A stretch of DNA of 64,000 bases, from NCBI RefSeq assembly GCF_030816615.1, contig NZ_JAUSYD010000001.1, positions 4,982,501 to 5,046,500 on the forward strand. The letters are read 5' to 3'. The position numbers and the translations under genes were made by a program. This DNA is from Streptomyces sp. B1I3 (GTDB lineage Bacteria > Actinomycetota > Actinomycetes > Streptomycetales > Streptomycetaceae). The notes under the pieces were generated by a model. The model was given only the letters and a program-made list of their open reading frames with translations. It was not told the DNA's origin and did not search any database. Below are positions 1 to 9,006 of this stretch, in pieces (the first letter of the stretch is position 1; each line of letters begins with the position of its first letter).

Positions 1-363
1 TCGCGCGGTCACGTCCACGACGCGCAGGACTGCTGGCGCTACTACCCCGACGGCTTCCGTGCGATGGCAGCCCACTCGCGCCTCGAACTCCGCGAGGCGT
101 ACACGGACTTCCCGCCGGTCAAGGGCATCTGGCACGACTACCGGTCCATCGACGCCAAGGCCGCCTATTGGGGCGACTCCGTCGGTGTCTTCCGCAAGCC
201 GCAGCGCTACCCCCGGCTGGCCATGTTCGCCGTGCGGGAGACGGCGGTCTGGTGGGCCAACCGGGTCGGTGGGGTGGAGCGGGTGCCGCTGCCGCGTCCG
301 CTGGACGGCCGGGAGCGGTGCGGGCGGCCGGAGAGCCCCGCGGTCGCATCAACGGCAGGTTGA
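1..363 (+). CDS. SAM-dependent methyltransferase, C-terminal part (5' end outside window)
   Basis: Only the last 120 codons are present; the frame is open from base 1 to a TGA at 361-363. The segment around QDCWRYYPDGFRAMA, followed by residues such as WHDYRS, resembles the C-terminal half of class I methyltransferases found in sugar and cell-wall glycopolymer loci, where a WRYxPxGF segment follows the SAM-binding core. The SAM-binding glycine motif would lie upstream of the window, so the assignment rests on the tail alone. It is followed after 11 bases by a second methyltransferase gene on the same strand, which suggests co-transcription and a shared role in modifying a sugar or polymer. 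Family fairly likely, substrate unknown. Confidence 0.6.
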   Translation, partial: SRGHVHDAQDCWRYYPDGFRAMAAHSRLELREAYTDFPPVKGIWHDYRSIDAKAAYWGDSVGVFRKPQRYPRLAMFAVRETAVWWANRVGGVERVPLPRPLDGRERCGRPESPAVASTAG

Positions 364-374
364 CGAAAGATGAC

Positions 375-1268
375 ATGAGCCGCAAAACGCGCGTACTGTC
401 CGGCGGCATGGCTTGGCGCAACGCCGTCAACGGCGTCCTACAGCAACTCACCGGATACGAGCTCAGGCGTGCGACCGTGCCCGCCCCCCGTACCTCCCCG
501 GTGACGAAGACGGAACAGCCCGCCCCTTCGGCGAAGCAGCAGGCGACCGTGAAGCCGGTTTCGGCCGGGCAGTCCGCCGCGGCGAAGAAGCCGCAGTTCC
601 CGGCGGACTACGACGACGAGGCCAAGGACATCATCCGTGCGGTCAAGCCGTACACGATGACCTCGCCGGAGCGGCTCAACGCCTTCGTCCTCGCGACCCG
701 GCACATCGTCAAGCACGACATCCCGGGCGACATCGTCGAGTGCGGCGTGTGGCGCGGAGGGTCCATGCAGGCCTGCGCGAAGACGCTGCTCTCCCTCGGC
801 GAGACAGGGCGCGACCTCTACCTCTTCGACACGTACGAGGGCATGACCCCGCCCACCGCGGAGGACCTGCGGCGTGACGGCAGGCCGGCCCGGGAACTGC
901 TGGACGCCCAGGGCAAGGACCGGCCCATCTGGGCCGTGGCCTCCCTGGAGGACGTCCGGGCCGGGTTCGAGCAGGTGCCCTACCCGAAGGACCGGGTCCA
1001 CTACGTGCGGGGCAAGGTCGAGGACACCGTCCCCGGGCAGGCTCCCGAGCGCATCTCGATCCTCCGGCTGGACACCGACTGGTACGCCTCGACCAGACAC
1101 GAGCTGCGGCACCTGTACTCCCGCCTGGTGAGCGGCGGGGTGTTGCTCATCGACGACTACGGCTACTGGCAGGGATCGCGCCAGGCGGTGGACGAGTTCC
1201 TGGAGGAGACCGGCGAGCGGCTGCTGCTGCTGCGCATGGACGAGGGCCGCATCGCCGTCAAACCCTGA
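375..1268 (+). CDS. TylF/MycF-family sugar O-methyltransferase
   Basis: The 297-residue protein belongs to the macrocin O-methyltransferase (TylF) family, Mg-dependent SAM enzymes that methylate sugar hydroxyls. Visible family motifs are VECGVWRGGSM (SAM-binding loop, about residue 118), FDTYEGM, the metal-binding stretch LDTDWYAST, and GGVLLIDDYGYWQGSRQAVDEF-type residues near the C terminus. The first 75 residues are a charged, Ala/Pro-rich leader. The ATG at 375 follows a GAAAG motif; an ATG at 408 is an alternative start. It lies just downstream of another methyltransferase and upstream of teichoic-acid-type polymerases, so an O-methylated cell-wall glycopolymer sugar is a likely substrate. 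That is inference; a secondary-metabolite sugar is the alternative. Confidence 0.88.
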   Translation: MSRKTRVLSGGMAWRNAVNGVLQQLTGYELRRATVPAPRTSPVTKTEQPAPSAKQQATVKPVSAGQSAAAKKPQFPADYDDEAKDIIRAVKPYTMTSPERLNAFVLATRHIVKHDIPGDIVECGVWRGGSMQACAKTLLSLGETGRDLYLFDTYEGMTPPTAEDLRRDGRPARELLDAQGKDRPIWAVASLEDVRAGFEQVPYPKDRVHYVRGKVEDTVPGQAPERISILRLDTDWYASTRHELRHLYSRLVSGGVLLIDDYGYWQGSRQAVDEFLEETGERLLLLRMDEGRIAVKP

Positions 1269-1286
1269 CCGGACGGCACGCGTCGT

Positions 1287-1321
1287 GAGCCCCGTGCCTC
1301 CCCGGCACGGGGCTCGTTCGT
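1287..1321 (+). terminator. Intrinsic terminator after the methyltransferase pair
   Basis: A perfect 12-bp stem (GAGCCCCGTGCC at 1287-1298, complement at 1304-1315) with a 5-base loop is followed by GTTCGTT. It closes the methyltransferase transcript 18 bases after the stop codon and separates it from the glycosyltransferase genes. Confidence 0.8.
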
Positions 1322-1423
1322 TATGCAGAAGACCAGTTGAGCCCGGACCGGCCGGCAGCCGGGGTGCCGTGTCCCCCAGGTGCCGGTCGGTCCCAGTCCG
1401 CCCGGAAGGATCGTGCGCAGCGC

Positions 1424-4400
1424 ATGGCACCCCGTCTCACCGTCGTCGTCCCGCTCTACAACGTCGAGGAGTACCTCGGAGCCTGCCTGGAGTCGCTGGC
1501 CGCACAGACCATGACCGACCTGGAAGTCGTCATGGTCGACGACGGATCGACGGACGACAGCGCCTGCGTGGCCATGGAGTTCGCCCGCAGGGACACGCGG
1601 TTCCGGCTGATCCGGCAGGAGAACGCAGGACTCGGCGCCGCACGCAACGCGGGCGCCGGACAGGCCCATCCCGACGGGCGGTTCCTGACGTTCGTCGACA
1701 GCGACGACGTCGTACCGGCCGGGGCCTACACGAGGATGCTGGCCGAACTCGACGCGTCGGGATCCGACTTCGCGACCGGCAACGTCCTGCGGCTCCGGGC
1801 GAACGGCGCACTCGAGCAGTCCCCGATGTTCCGCAGGCCGATGGAGACCCACCGAAGGGCCACCCACGTCACCCGGGACTGGATCCTCCTCGGCGACCGC
1901 ATCGCCTGCAACAAGGTCTTCCGCAGGTCCTTCTGGGACCAGCACGCCTTCGCGTTCCCGACCGGGGTCCTGTACGAGGACATCTCCGTCGTCCTCCCCG
2001 CGCACTTCCTCGCCCGGAGCGTCGACGTCGTCGAGGAGCCCGTCTACCACTGGCGGGACAGGGACGGCTCGATCACCACCCGGCGGGCAGTGGCCCGCGG
2101 TATCCGCGACCGCGTCACAGCGGTGACCACGGTCAGCCGGTTCCTGGCCGAGCGCGGCATGACGGAGGCCCGGAGGCGCTACGACGAGCACGCGCTCTCC
2201 GGCGACCTGTGGCTGTTCATCGAGGCGCTCCCGGACGGCGACGCCGACTTCCACGAGGCCTTCCTCACCCATGCCAACGCCTTCGCCGACACCGTCGAAC
2301 CGGCCGTTCTCGCCGGGCTGCCCGTGCACCTGCGGGTCAAGTGGCAGCTCATCCGCGAGCGCAGGACGGCCGAGCTCCTCGCGCTCCTCGCCCACGAGTC
2401 CGAGGGCCGGGACACCTTCCACGTCCGGGGCCTGCTGCGCCCGAGGGCGCAGTACCCGGGCGTGGAGGGGCCCCTGCCGCACCGGGTCACCGCCCTGTCC
2501 GACGCGGACCTCCCGGTGCACGCGCACCTCACCGAGGCCGTCTGGCGGGACGGGAAGCTGCACCTCAAGGGGTACGCGTACGTCCGCAACGCCCCGGGCA
2601 GGTCGGCCGGTACCGGCTGGCTGAGGGCGGGAAGGAAGCTGATCCCGCTCCGGATGCGCAGGACGGTGACGGACGAGGCGGCCGCCAGGTCGGGCAGGAC
2701 CCTGCACCGCTACGAGCGGTCCGGTTTCGAGACCGTGGTGGACCCCCGCCGGCTCACCACCCGGGGTGCCCGCACGGTCTGGAAGCTGGAGTCCGTCGTC
2801 CTCGCCGGTGGCCGGCCGCGCCGGGGCCCGATGCGGCTGCTGGGCAACCCGGCAGCGCCCGCGGTGCGGTACGTCGACGAGCGCAACCGGATCGTGCCCG
2901 TGCTCAGCGGCAACAAGCTGGAGCTGCGCGCCGAGCGGATCGACGCGGTACTGGCCGGACACGCGCCGGCCCGCGCGGAGGACGGAAACGGGAACGCGGT
3001 ACGGATCGCGGTGCGCGTCCTGGGCGGGGAGCCGCCGACGGCCCTGAGGGCCCTGCGCCTCCTGGAGTGGCGCACGAAGGAGACCCGGGAGTTCCCCCTG
3101 GCGGCGGACGAGGGCGCGGACGGCCGCACCGTCGTCGCCGACGTGCCGCTGGACACGTTCCGGTGCTCCGACGGTGACTGGGGCGTCCAGCTCGTGGGTG
3201 CGGGCCGCCCGCTGACGGTCGCGGCCCGCCCGGAGACCGAGGCCGGGCGGTACCCGCTGGCCGGGGGCCGCGAGCTGTACGCCGCGGCCAACCCCTCCGG
3301 CGACCTCGTCCTCATCGACCGGGTCGTGCAGCCCGTCGTCGTACGGGTCTCGTGGCCGCAGGACGGTGACCTCACCCTGGAAGGGACCTTCCCGGCGACA
3401 TCCGGCCGCCCGGTCGAACTCGTGCTGCGCCACGCCGGCCACCAGGAGGAGGCCGCCTTCCCGGTGGAGCGCACGGGGGCCGCGTTCCGTACGGTGCCGA
3501 CCCCGGCGGCCGTCGACGGGACGGGCGGTGTTCTGCCCCTCGCGGAGGGCCGCTGGTACCCCTTCCTGCGTGAGCGGGGCGAGAGGGACCCGGAGCGCTA
3601 CCTGCCGTTGCGTGCGGTGCCCCAGCTCCACTCCGGGCTTCCGGTGCACCGGGAGTCGGGTGGGCGCCGCTTCACCCTGGAGCGGCGTTTCCACGACCGG
3701 TTGAGCCTGGAGTCCGGCAGCGCCCTGCCCCTGCGGGACCGGGGCGCGTACGGACAGAGCCGGCTGCGCGAGGGGTACGCCACCGCGCGGACCCGGGGGC
3801 TGCGCGACGCCGTGCTGTACTCCAGCTTCGACGGGCGGCAGTACTCCGACTCGCCCCGTGCCGTCCACGAGGAGCTGGCCCGCCGCGACACCGGCGTCGA
3901 GCACCTCTGGGTGGTGCGCGACCAGCAGGCCGCCGTACCCGCCGGGGTCCGTGCCGTCGCCCTGCACAGCGCCGAGTGGCACGAGGCCCTGGCCCGCAGC
4001 CGCTGGATCGTCACCAACACGCAGCTGCCGGACTGGTTCGAGCGGGCGGACGGCCAGTTCGTCGTCCAGACCTGGCACGGCACCCCGCTCAAGCGCATCG
4101 GCCGCGACCTTGAGGGCAGCCCGTGCGCCGACGCCGCCTACATGGCGTCCATGCCGCGGCGCGCCGCCCAGTGGAGCGTGCTGGTCTCACCGAACACCTT
4201 CTCCACCCCCGTCCTGCGCCGCGCCTTCGGGCACACGGGTGAGGTGCTGGAGTGCGGCTACCCGCGCAACGACCTGCTGTTCGCCCCCGAACGGGCGAAG
4301 GCGGCCGTCGCCGTACGGGAGGCGCTGGGCGTGCCCGACGGCAGACGGGTGGTGCTGTACGCCCCCACCTGGCGCGAGGACCGGCCCAAACAGAGCGGCC

Positions 4401-4885
4401 GGTACGGGCTCGATCTCCAACTGGACCTGGACCACGCGGAGAAGGAGCTCGGGGACGACCACGTCCTGTTGGTGCGCCGCCACTACCTGGTCGGCGGCAG
4501 CATCCCCGAGACCGGCTTCGTCCGTGACGTGTCGCGCTACCCGGACGTCGCCGAGCTGATGCTGATCAGCGATGTGCTGGTCACCGACTACTCCTCCCTG
4601 ATGTTCGACTTCGCCCAGACCGGCCGCCCGATGCTCTTCCACACCTACGACCTGGAGCACTACCGCGACACCCTGCGCGGCTTCTGCTTCGACTTCGAGA
4701 ACCTCGCGCCCGGCCCCCTCGTCCCCACGTCGCAGGGCGTCGTCGAGGCGCTGCGCGACCCGGGGGCCGCGACCGCCGCCCACCGCGAGGCGTACGACCG
4801 CTTCCGTGCGTCCTTCTGCGATCTCGACGACGGTACGGCGGCGGCGCAGGTCGTGGACCGGATGCTGAAGGGGGCGCGGGCATGA
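1424..4885 (+). CDS. GT2 glycosyltransferase fused to CDP-glycerol glycerophosphotransferase (TagF-like)
   Basis: A protein of 1153 residues with an N-terminal GT2 domain (about 1-230) carrying the nucleotide-binding DDGSTDD and the metal-binding FVDSDD. A middle region of roughly 500 residues has no obvious signature. The C-terminal domain is a CDP-glycerol:glycerophosphotransferase (about 780-1150), with QTWHGTPLKRIG near residue 880 and TDYSSLMFDF near 1053. Such fusions build polyol-phosphate wall polymers: the GT2 domain adds sugars and the TagF domain transfers glycerol- or ribitol-phosphate units. The ATG at 1424 is preferred because the GT2 beta strand starts at once; a GGAAGG lies about 14 bases upstream, rather far. 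The gene overlaps the next by ATGA, indicating translational coupling. Polymer identity is not determinable here. Confidence 0.92.
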   Translation: MAPRLTVVVPLYNVEEYLGACLESLAAQTMTDLEVVMVDDGSTDDSACVAMEFARRDTRFRLIRQENAGLGAARNAGAGQAHPDGRFLTFVDSDDVVPAGAYTRMLAELDASGSDFATGNVLRLRANGALEQSPMFRRPMETHRRATHVTRDWILLGDRIACNKVFRRSFWDQHAFAFPTGVLYEDISVVLPAHFLARSVDVVEEPVYHWRDRDGSITTRRAVARGIRDRVTAVTTVSRFLAERGMTEARRRYDEHALSGDLWLFIEALPDGDADFHEAFLTHANAFADTVEPAVLAGLPVHLRVKWQLIRERRTAELLALLAHESEGRDTFHVRGLLRPRAQYPGVEGPLPHRVTALSDADLPVHAHLTEAVWRDGKLHLKGYAYVRNAPGRSAGTGWLRAGRKLIPLRMRRTVTDEAAARSGRTLHRYERSGFETVVDPRRLTTRGARTVWKLESVVLAGGRPRRGPMRLLGNPAAPAVRYVDERNRIVPVLSGNKLELRAERIDAVLAGHAPARAEDGNGNAVRIAVRVLGGEPPTALRALRLLEWRTKETREFPLAADEGADGRTVVADVPLDTFRCSDGDWGVQLVGAGRPLTVAARPETEAGRYPLAGGRELYAAANPSGDLVLIDRVVQPVVVRVSWPQDGDLTLEGTFPATSGRPVELVLRHAGHQEEAAFPVERTGAAFRTVPTPAAVDGTGGVLPLAEGRWYPFLRERGERDPERYLPLRAVPQLHSGLPVHRESGGRRFTLERRFHDRLSLESGSALPLRDRGAYGQSRLREGYATARTRGLRDAVLYSSFDGRQYSDSPRAVHEELARRDTGVEHLWVVRDQQAAVPAGVRAVALHSAEWHEALARSRWIVTNTQLPDWFERADGQFVVQTWHGTPLKRIGRDLEGSPCADAAYMASMPRRAAQWSVLVSPNTFSTPVLRRAFGHTGEVLECGYPRNDLLFAPERAKAAVAVREALGVPDGRRVVLYAPTWREDRPKQSGRYGLDLQLDLDHAEKELGDDHVLLVRRHYLVGGSIPETGFVRDVSRYPDVAELMLISDVLVTDYSSLMFDFAQTGRPMLFHTYDLEHYRDTLRGFCFDFENLAPGPLVPTSQGVVEALRDPGAATAAHREAYDRFRASFCDLDDGTAAAQVVDRMLKGARA

Positions 4886-7734
4886 GCGTCCCCGGCTTCA
4901 GCTGTGTGATCACCGCCGCCCCGGGTGGGGAGGCCGCCCTGCGGGCCTCCGTGGAGACCGTGCTCGACCAGTCCCTGCGCGCCGTCGAGGCCCTCGTCGT
5001 CCTGCCCGCCGACGGGGACGCCGCCCTCCGCGCGGTGGCCGAGTCGCTCGCCGGGCAGGCTCCCGACCGGGTGCGCGTCCTCACCCCGGACGCGCCGGCG
5101 AGGGCTGTCGCCGTCCTCCGCAACACCGGGCTGGACGCTGCCCTCGGCACGTACGTCCTCGTCCTCGGCGAGGGCGAACGCCTGCAGCGCCATGCCTGCC
5201 GCAACCTGTGGGAGGCCGGGGCGCGCACCGGCGCCGATCTGGTCGCCGGGCGCTGGAGCCGGCTGACCGGGGAAGGGGCCAAGGAGCAGGAACCCCACTG
5301 GCAGCAGGCGCTGATCGCCCGTTCCCGGGCCGTCGCCCGGTACGCCGAGGCTCCCGAACTGGTCGTGCACGACGCGCTGGTGACCGGCTTCTGCCTGCGA
5401 CGCGAGGCGCTGGAGCGGCACGGTCTGCGCTACGACGAGGACCTCGCCCACAGCGAGATCTTCTTCGGCCCCCTCGCCGCGGCCGTGGTCGGCAGGATCG
5501 CGCTCGTACGCCGAAGGATCGTCTCCGGGCGGGCCCTGCCCGACGGCGGACGCGACCTCGCCGGCCTGGTGGAGGCCCACCGGCGGGTGTGCCACGTCCT
5601 GGTGGCGCAGGGCCTGACCGGCCTGCGTGAGGAGCGGGAGCGCGCCTTCCTGAGGGACCACCTCGTGCCCCTCGTGCGCACGTTCGTGCAGCTCCCCGCC
5701 GCCGAGCGTGACCGGATCACCGCGACGGCCGTCCGGGTGCTGCCGGACTGCGTCCCGGAGGAGGCGCTCCTGACCCTCCCACCCGTGGAGCGCGTCGGTG
5801 TCCGGCTGCTTGAGCGTGGCGACCCGGACGGGGTGCTCACGGCGGCGTACGCGCTGCGCAGGCGGGGCACCGTGGCCGCGCCGCTCAGCCTGGGCGAGGA
5901 CGGGCGGGTGTACTGGCAGGGCGGCCCCGATCCGGCCCTGGACGTCACCGAACTCGGCCACCAGCACCGCACGTTCGGCGAGCTGAGGCTGATGAACCGC
6001 CTCACCCGCTACGAGGCCGGCGGCGGCCGGGTCCTGCTGGCGGGCCGGCTCGTCCTGCCCGCCCACACCGGCCCCGACCCGGACCGGCCCCTGACCGCCC
6101 ACCTGGAGTTCCGGGTGCGGGACGGCTCCCGCACGTTCCGCTTCCCCGTCGACGACGTACGGCGCGACGCCACCGGGATCGCCTGGCACGCCCGGATCCA
6201 CCTGACCCGTGGGCTGCGCCCGATCGGCGCCCGCGACACCGTGTGGGACGCCCGCATGGTGGTGGAGGACGGCCGCACCCGCTCGGTCAGCGACCTGTTC
6301 GCCGCCCACGACCTGGTCGGTCCGGCGGACCGTTCACCCGCCCTGCCCCGGCTGGGCCGGACGGCCGGGGACACCTGGCAGCCCTACGTCACGCTCAAGG
6401 ACCACCTGGCGCTCCGGCTCGAAGCCCGCGGGCGTCCCGCACGCACGGCCCGGCGGCTCGTCCACTACGCCACCCACTTCCGCCCCGCCCGCCGGGCCAG
6501 AACCCTGCTGCGGGCCCTGCGCACGGGCGTGGGCAGGCTGCACGCCCGGGGCCACAAGGTCTCCGTCTACCACTCCTGGCTCCTCCGGCTGCCCGTCCGC
6601 AAGGGCTCCGTGGTCTTCGAGAGCCACATGGGCAGGTGTTACGGCGACAGCCCCCGGGCCGTGCACGAGGAGGTGCGCCGCAGGGGCCTGCCCTTGCACT
6701 GCGTCTGGTCGTACGAGAACTCCCCGGACGGCTTCCCGTCAGACGCGCGGCTCGTACGCCGATGGTCCTGGCGGTATCTGTGGGCTCTCGCCCGGGCCGA
6801 GTACTGGGTCGACAACCAGGGCTTCCCCCAGCACCTGCGCAAGCCGTCCGGCACCACCTACCTGCAGACCTGGCACGGGTCGGCGTACAAGCGCATGGGC
6901 TTCGACGAGACGCGGGTGCGGATGCAGAACGCCCCGCAGCGCGAGCGGCTCCGGCGGGCCGTGCAGCGTTTCGACCACTTCCTGGTCCGCTCCGAGCACG
7001 ACGTACGCACGCTGGCCCGCGCCTACCGGCTTCCGGAGGAGTCCCTGCTGCGCACGGGATACCCGCGCAACGACGCCCTGGTCGCGGCGCGTGCCAGGGA
7101 CGAGACGGAGGGACGTCTGCCACGGCCGCCACTCGCGGCGGAGCTCGGACTGCCCGACCACCGCAAGGTCGTGCTGTACGCGCCGACGTTCCGCGCCGTT
7201 CCCGGCAGGCGCCGGCGACGGCCGCTGCTGCTGGACGCCGCACGCTTCGCGGAGCGCTTCGGCGACGATTACACGCTGCTGGTGCGGGCCCACTACCTGG
7301 AGGCGGCGAGCCTGCCCGTGTGCCCACCCGGCACGGTCGTGGACGTCTCGGGCCACCACGACGTCAGCGAACTGCTCGCGCTCGCCGACGTCCTCGTCAC
7401 CGACTACTCGTCGATCATGTTCGACTACGCGCTCCTGGACCGCCCGATCGTCCTGTTCGCCCCCGACCTCGACGCGTACGCCGCCGACCGTGGCAGCTAC
7501 TTCGACCTGCGGGAGAAGGCTCCCGGGCCGGTCGTCGGGACCGAGGACGAGCTCTTCGCCGTGCTGGCCCGGCTGAAGAGCGCGGACACCGGCTTCCAGG
7601 AGCGGCGCACCGCCTTCGCCGAGGAGTTCGGCGGCTACGACCGGGGGGACGCGGCCCGTGCGGTCGTCGACACCGTCTTCGCCCGGCACATCGTCCCGGC
7701 CCGTAGGGCCCGTACCGGGGAGGCCGGCCGATGA
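4882..7734 (+). CDS. TagF-like glycerophosphotransferase with degenerate GT2-like N-terminus
   Basis: A 950-residue protein that starts inside the previous stop codon (ATGA). The first 200 residues have the GT2 layout (SVETVLDQS, then LRNTGLDAALGTYVLVLG), but the catalytic acidic motifs are missing: LPADGD stands where DDGS is expected and LGEGERL where a DxD is expected. The C-terminal 330 residues are an intact-looking CDP-glycerol glycerophosphotransferase with QTWHGSAYKRMG (about residue 660) and TDYSSIMFDY (about 840). The protein probably transfers polyol-phosphate units, with the N-terminal fold acting as an acceptor-binding or scaffold domain (inference). It is the middle gene of a three-gene overlapping unit. 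Confidence 0.88.
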   Translation: MSVPGFSCVITAAPGGEAALRASVETVLDQSLRAVEALVVLPADGDAALRAVAESLAGQAPDRVRVLTPDAPARAVAVLRNTGLDAALGTYVLVLGEGERLQRHACRNLWEAGARTGADLVAGRWSRLTGEGAKEQEPHWQQALIARSRAVARYAEAPELVVHDALVTGFCLRREALERHGLRYDEDLAHSEIFFGPLAAAVVGRIALVRRRIVSGRALPDGGRDLAGLVEAHRRVCHVLVAQGLTGLREERERAFLRDHLVPLVRTFVQLPAAERDRITATAVRVLPDCVPEEALLTLPPVERVGVRLLERGDPDGVLTAAYALRRRGTVAAPLSLGEDGRVYWQGGPDPALDVTELGHQHRTFGELRLMNRLTRYEAGGGRVLLAGRLVLPAHTGPDPDRPLTAHLEFRVRDGSRTFRFPVDDVRRDATGIAWHARIHLTRGLRPIGARDTVWDARMVVEDGRTRSVSDLFAAHDLVGPADRSPALPRLGRTAGDTWQPYVTLKDHLALRLEARGRPARTARRLVHYATHFRPARRARTLLRALRTGVGRLHARGHKVSVYHSWLLRLPVRKGSVVFESHMGRCYGDSPRAVHEEVRRRGLPLHCVWSYENSPDGFPSDARLVRRWSWRYLWALARAEYWVDNQGFPQHLRKPSGTTYLQTWHGSAYKRMGFDETRVRMQNAPQRERLRRAVQRFDHFLVRSEHDVRTLARAYRLPEESLLRTGYPRNDALVAARARDETEGRLPRPPLAAELGLPDHRKVVLYAPTFRAVPGRRRRRPLLLDAARFAERFGDDYTLLVRAHYLEAASLPVCPPGTVVDVSGHHDVSELLALADVLVTDYSSIMFDYALLDRPIVLFAPDLDAYAADRGSYFDLREKAPGPVVGTEDELFAVLARLKSADTGFQERRTAFAEEFGGYDRGDAARAVVDTVFARHIVPARRARTGEAGR

Positions 7735-8888
7735 GCCGCAGCCGTGAGGTCCGTGACGTGTTCATCGTCTCCAACAGCACGGACGAACTCGGGGGTGTGA
7801 CGGGCTGGACGCACCGGACCGCGCGGCTGCTGCGGGAGCGGGGCCACCGGGTGCACGTCATCGGCGTCCACGCGTCCGAACTGAAGATGGCCCTGCCCGA
7901 ACCGCCCGGTTACCCCGTCACGGCGCTGTACCCGGCCCACCCGCCGACCCCGTGGTCCCCCAAGGGGGCGCGGGACCGCCTCCGGCTCACGGCCAGGCGG
8001 CGTGAGGCGGCACGCGTGGCGGAGAAGCGGTGTGCCGTCGAACGGCTCTCGGAGATCTTCCGCACGGCGCGGCCCGGCGGGGTGGTGATCGTCAGCCAGG
8101 TCTGGGCGATGGAGTGGGTCGGCGAGGCGGACACGTCCGGCCTGCGGGTGATCGGGATGAGCCACGAGTCCTACGCCTACTCCAGGGCGAGCCACCGATA
8201 CCGCTGGATCAGGAACCACTACAAGGGGCTCGACCGCTGGCTGGTCCTCACCGAGGAGGACGCCGACATCTGGGCGGGCGACGGGATGAACAACGTCGGT
8301 TCCATGCCCAACGCCCTGGCCGCGCTGCCCGATGTGCCCTCGCCCCGGCGGGAGAAGGTGGTCGCGAGCATCGGCCGGCTCACCGACCAGAAGGGCATCG
8401 ACATGCTCCTGGACGCCTGGGCGCTGGTGGCCCCGCAGCGACCCGACTGGCGTCTGGACGTGTACGGGGCCGGCGAGGACGAGGCGAGCCTCAGGGCACA
8501 GTGCACGGACCTGGGGCTGGACGGGTCGGTCCGGTGGAGGGGCCGCACGGACGACGTCCCCGGAGCGCTCGCGGCGTCCTCCGTCTTCGTCCAGTCCTCA
8601 CGCGGCGAGGGCTTCCCCCTCGCGCTGCTGGAGGCCATGGCGAGCGGGGTGCCGTGTGCCGCGTTCGACTGCGCGCCGGGCGTGCGGGAGATCGTGCGCG
8701 ACGGCGAGGACGGACTGCTGGCACCCGCCGGAGACATCGGCGCGCTCGCCGACCGGGTCCTGCGGCTCACCGGCAACCCCCGGATGCGGGACGCGATGGG
8801 GGACCGGGCGCGGATCGCCGTCCAGCGGTTCTCCGAGGAGGAGATCATGGACCGCTGGGAGGACCTGTTCGCCTTCCTGGAGCGCTGA
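7731..8888 (+). CDS. GT4-family glycosyltransferase
   Basis: The 385-residue protein has the two-domain GT-B architecture of GT4 retaining glycosyltransferases. The C-terminal half shows SIGRLTDQKGIDMLLDAW, GAGEDEASLR and the donor-binding EGFPLALLEAMASGVP stretch with its two spaced glutamates, then GVREIVRDGEDGLL. The start codon ATG lies in the previous gene's stop (ATGA), so it is translated with the TagF-like genes. A role in adding a nucleotide-sugar-derived residue to the same wall glycopolymer is inferred from context; the sugar is unknown. Confidence 0.92.
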   Translation: MSRSREVRDVFIVSNSTDELGGVTGWTHRTARLLRERGHRVHVIGVHASELKMALPEPPGYPVTALYPAHPPTPWSPKGARDRLRLTARRREAARVAEKRCAVERLSEIFRTARPGGVVIVSQVWAMEWVGEADTSGLRVIGMSHESYAYSRASHRYRWIRNHYKGLDRWLVLTEEDADIWAGDGMNNVGSMPNALAALPDVPSPRREKVVASIGRLTDQKGIDMLLDAWALVAPQRPDWRLDVYGAGEDEASLRAQCTDLGLDGSVRWRGRTDDVPGALAASSVFVQSSRGEGFPLALLEAMASGVPCAAFDCAPGVREIVRDGEDGLLAPAGDIGALADRVLRLTGNPRMRDAMGDRARIAVQRFSEEEIMDRWEDLFAFLER

Positions 8889-9006
8889 GCGCTGGGTGCC
8901 GGGTGCCGGGTGCTGGGTGCCGGGCGCGGGGGGCGACCCGCACCCGCACCCCCCGGACCGCGTCGCTGCCCCTGCTCCGCGTTTCTTCGGCCCGGGACGT
9001 CCGCTC
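8889..9006. repeat. Convergent intergenic region with 7-bp tandem repeat
   Basis: This 118-base gap separates convergent genes. At 8894-8921 it holds four head-to-tail copies of the 7-mer GGGTGCC (one copy has T for the last C), followed by a C-rich stretch. No convincing hairpin terminator was seen. Confidence 0.6.

Noticed and set aside
1163..4078. A 971-codon open frame on the minus strand opposite the first GT2-TagF gene
   Set aside because: It is a high-GC shadow; the plus-strand frame has recognisable GT2 and TagF motifs, and the minus translation is a featureless Arg/Pro/Gly/Val mix.
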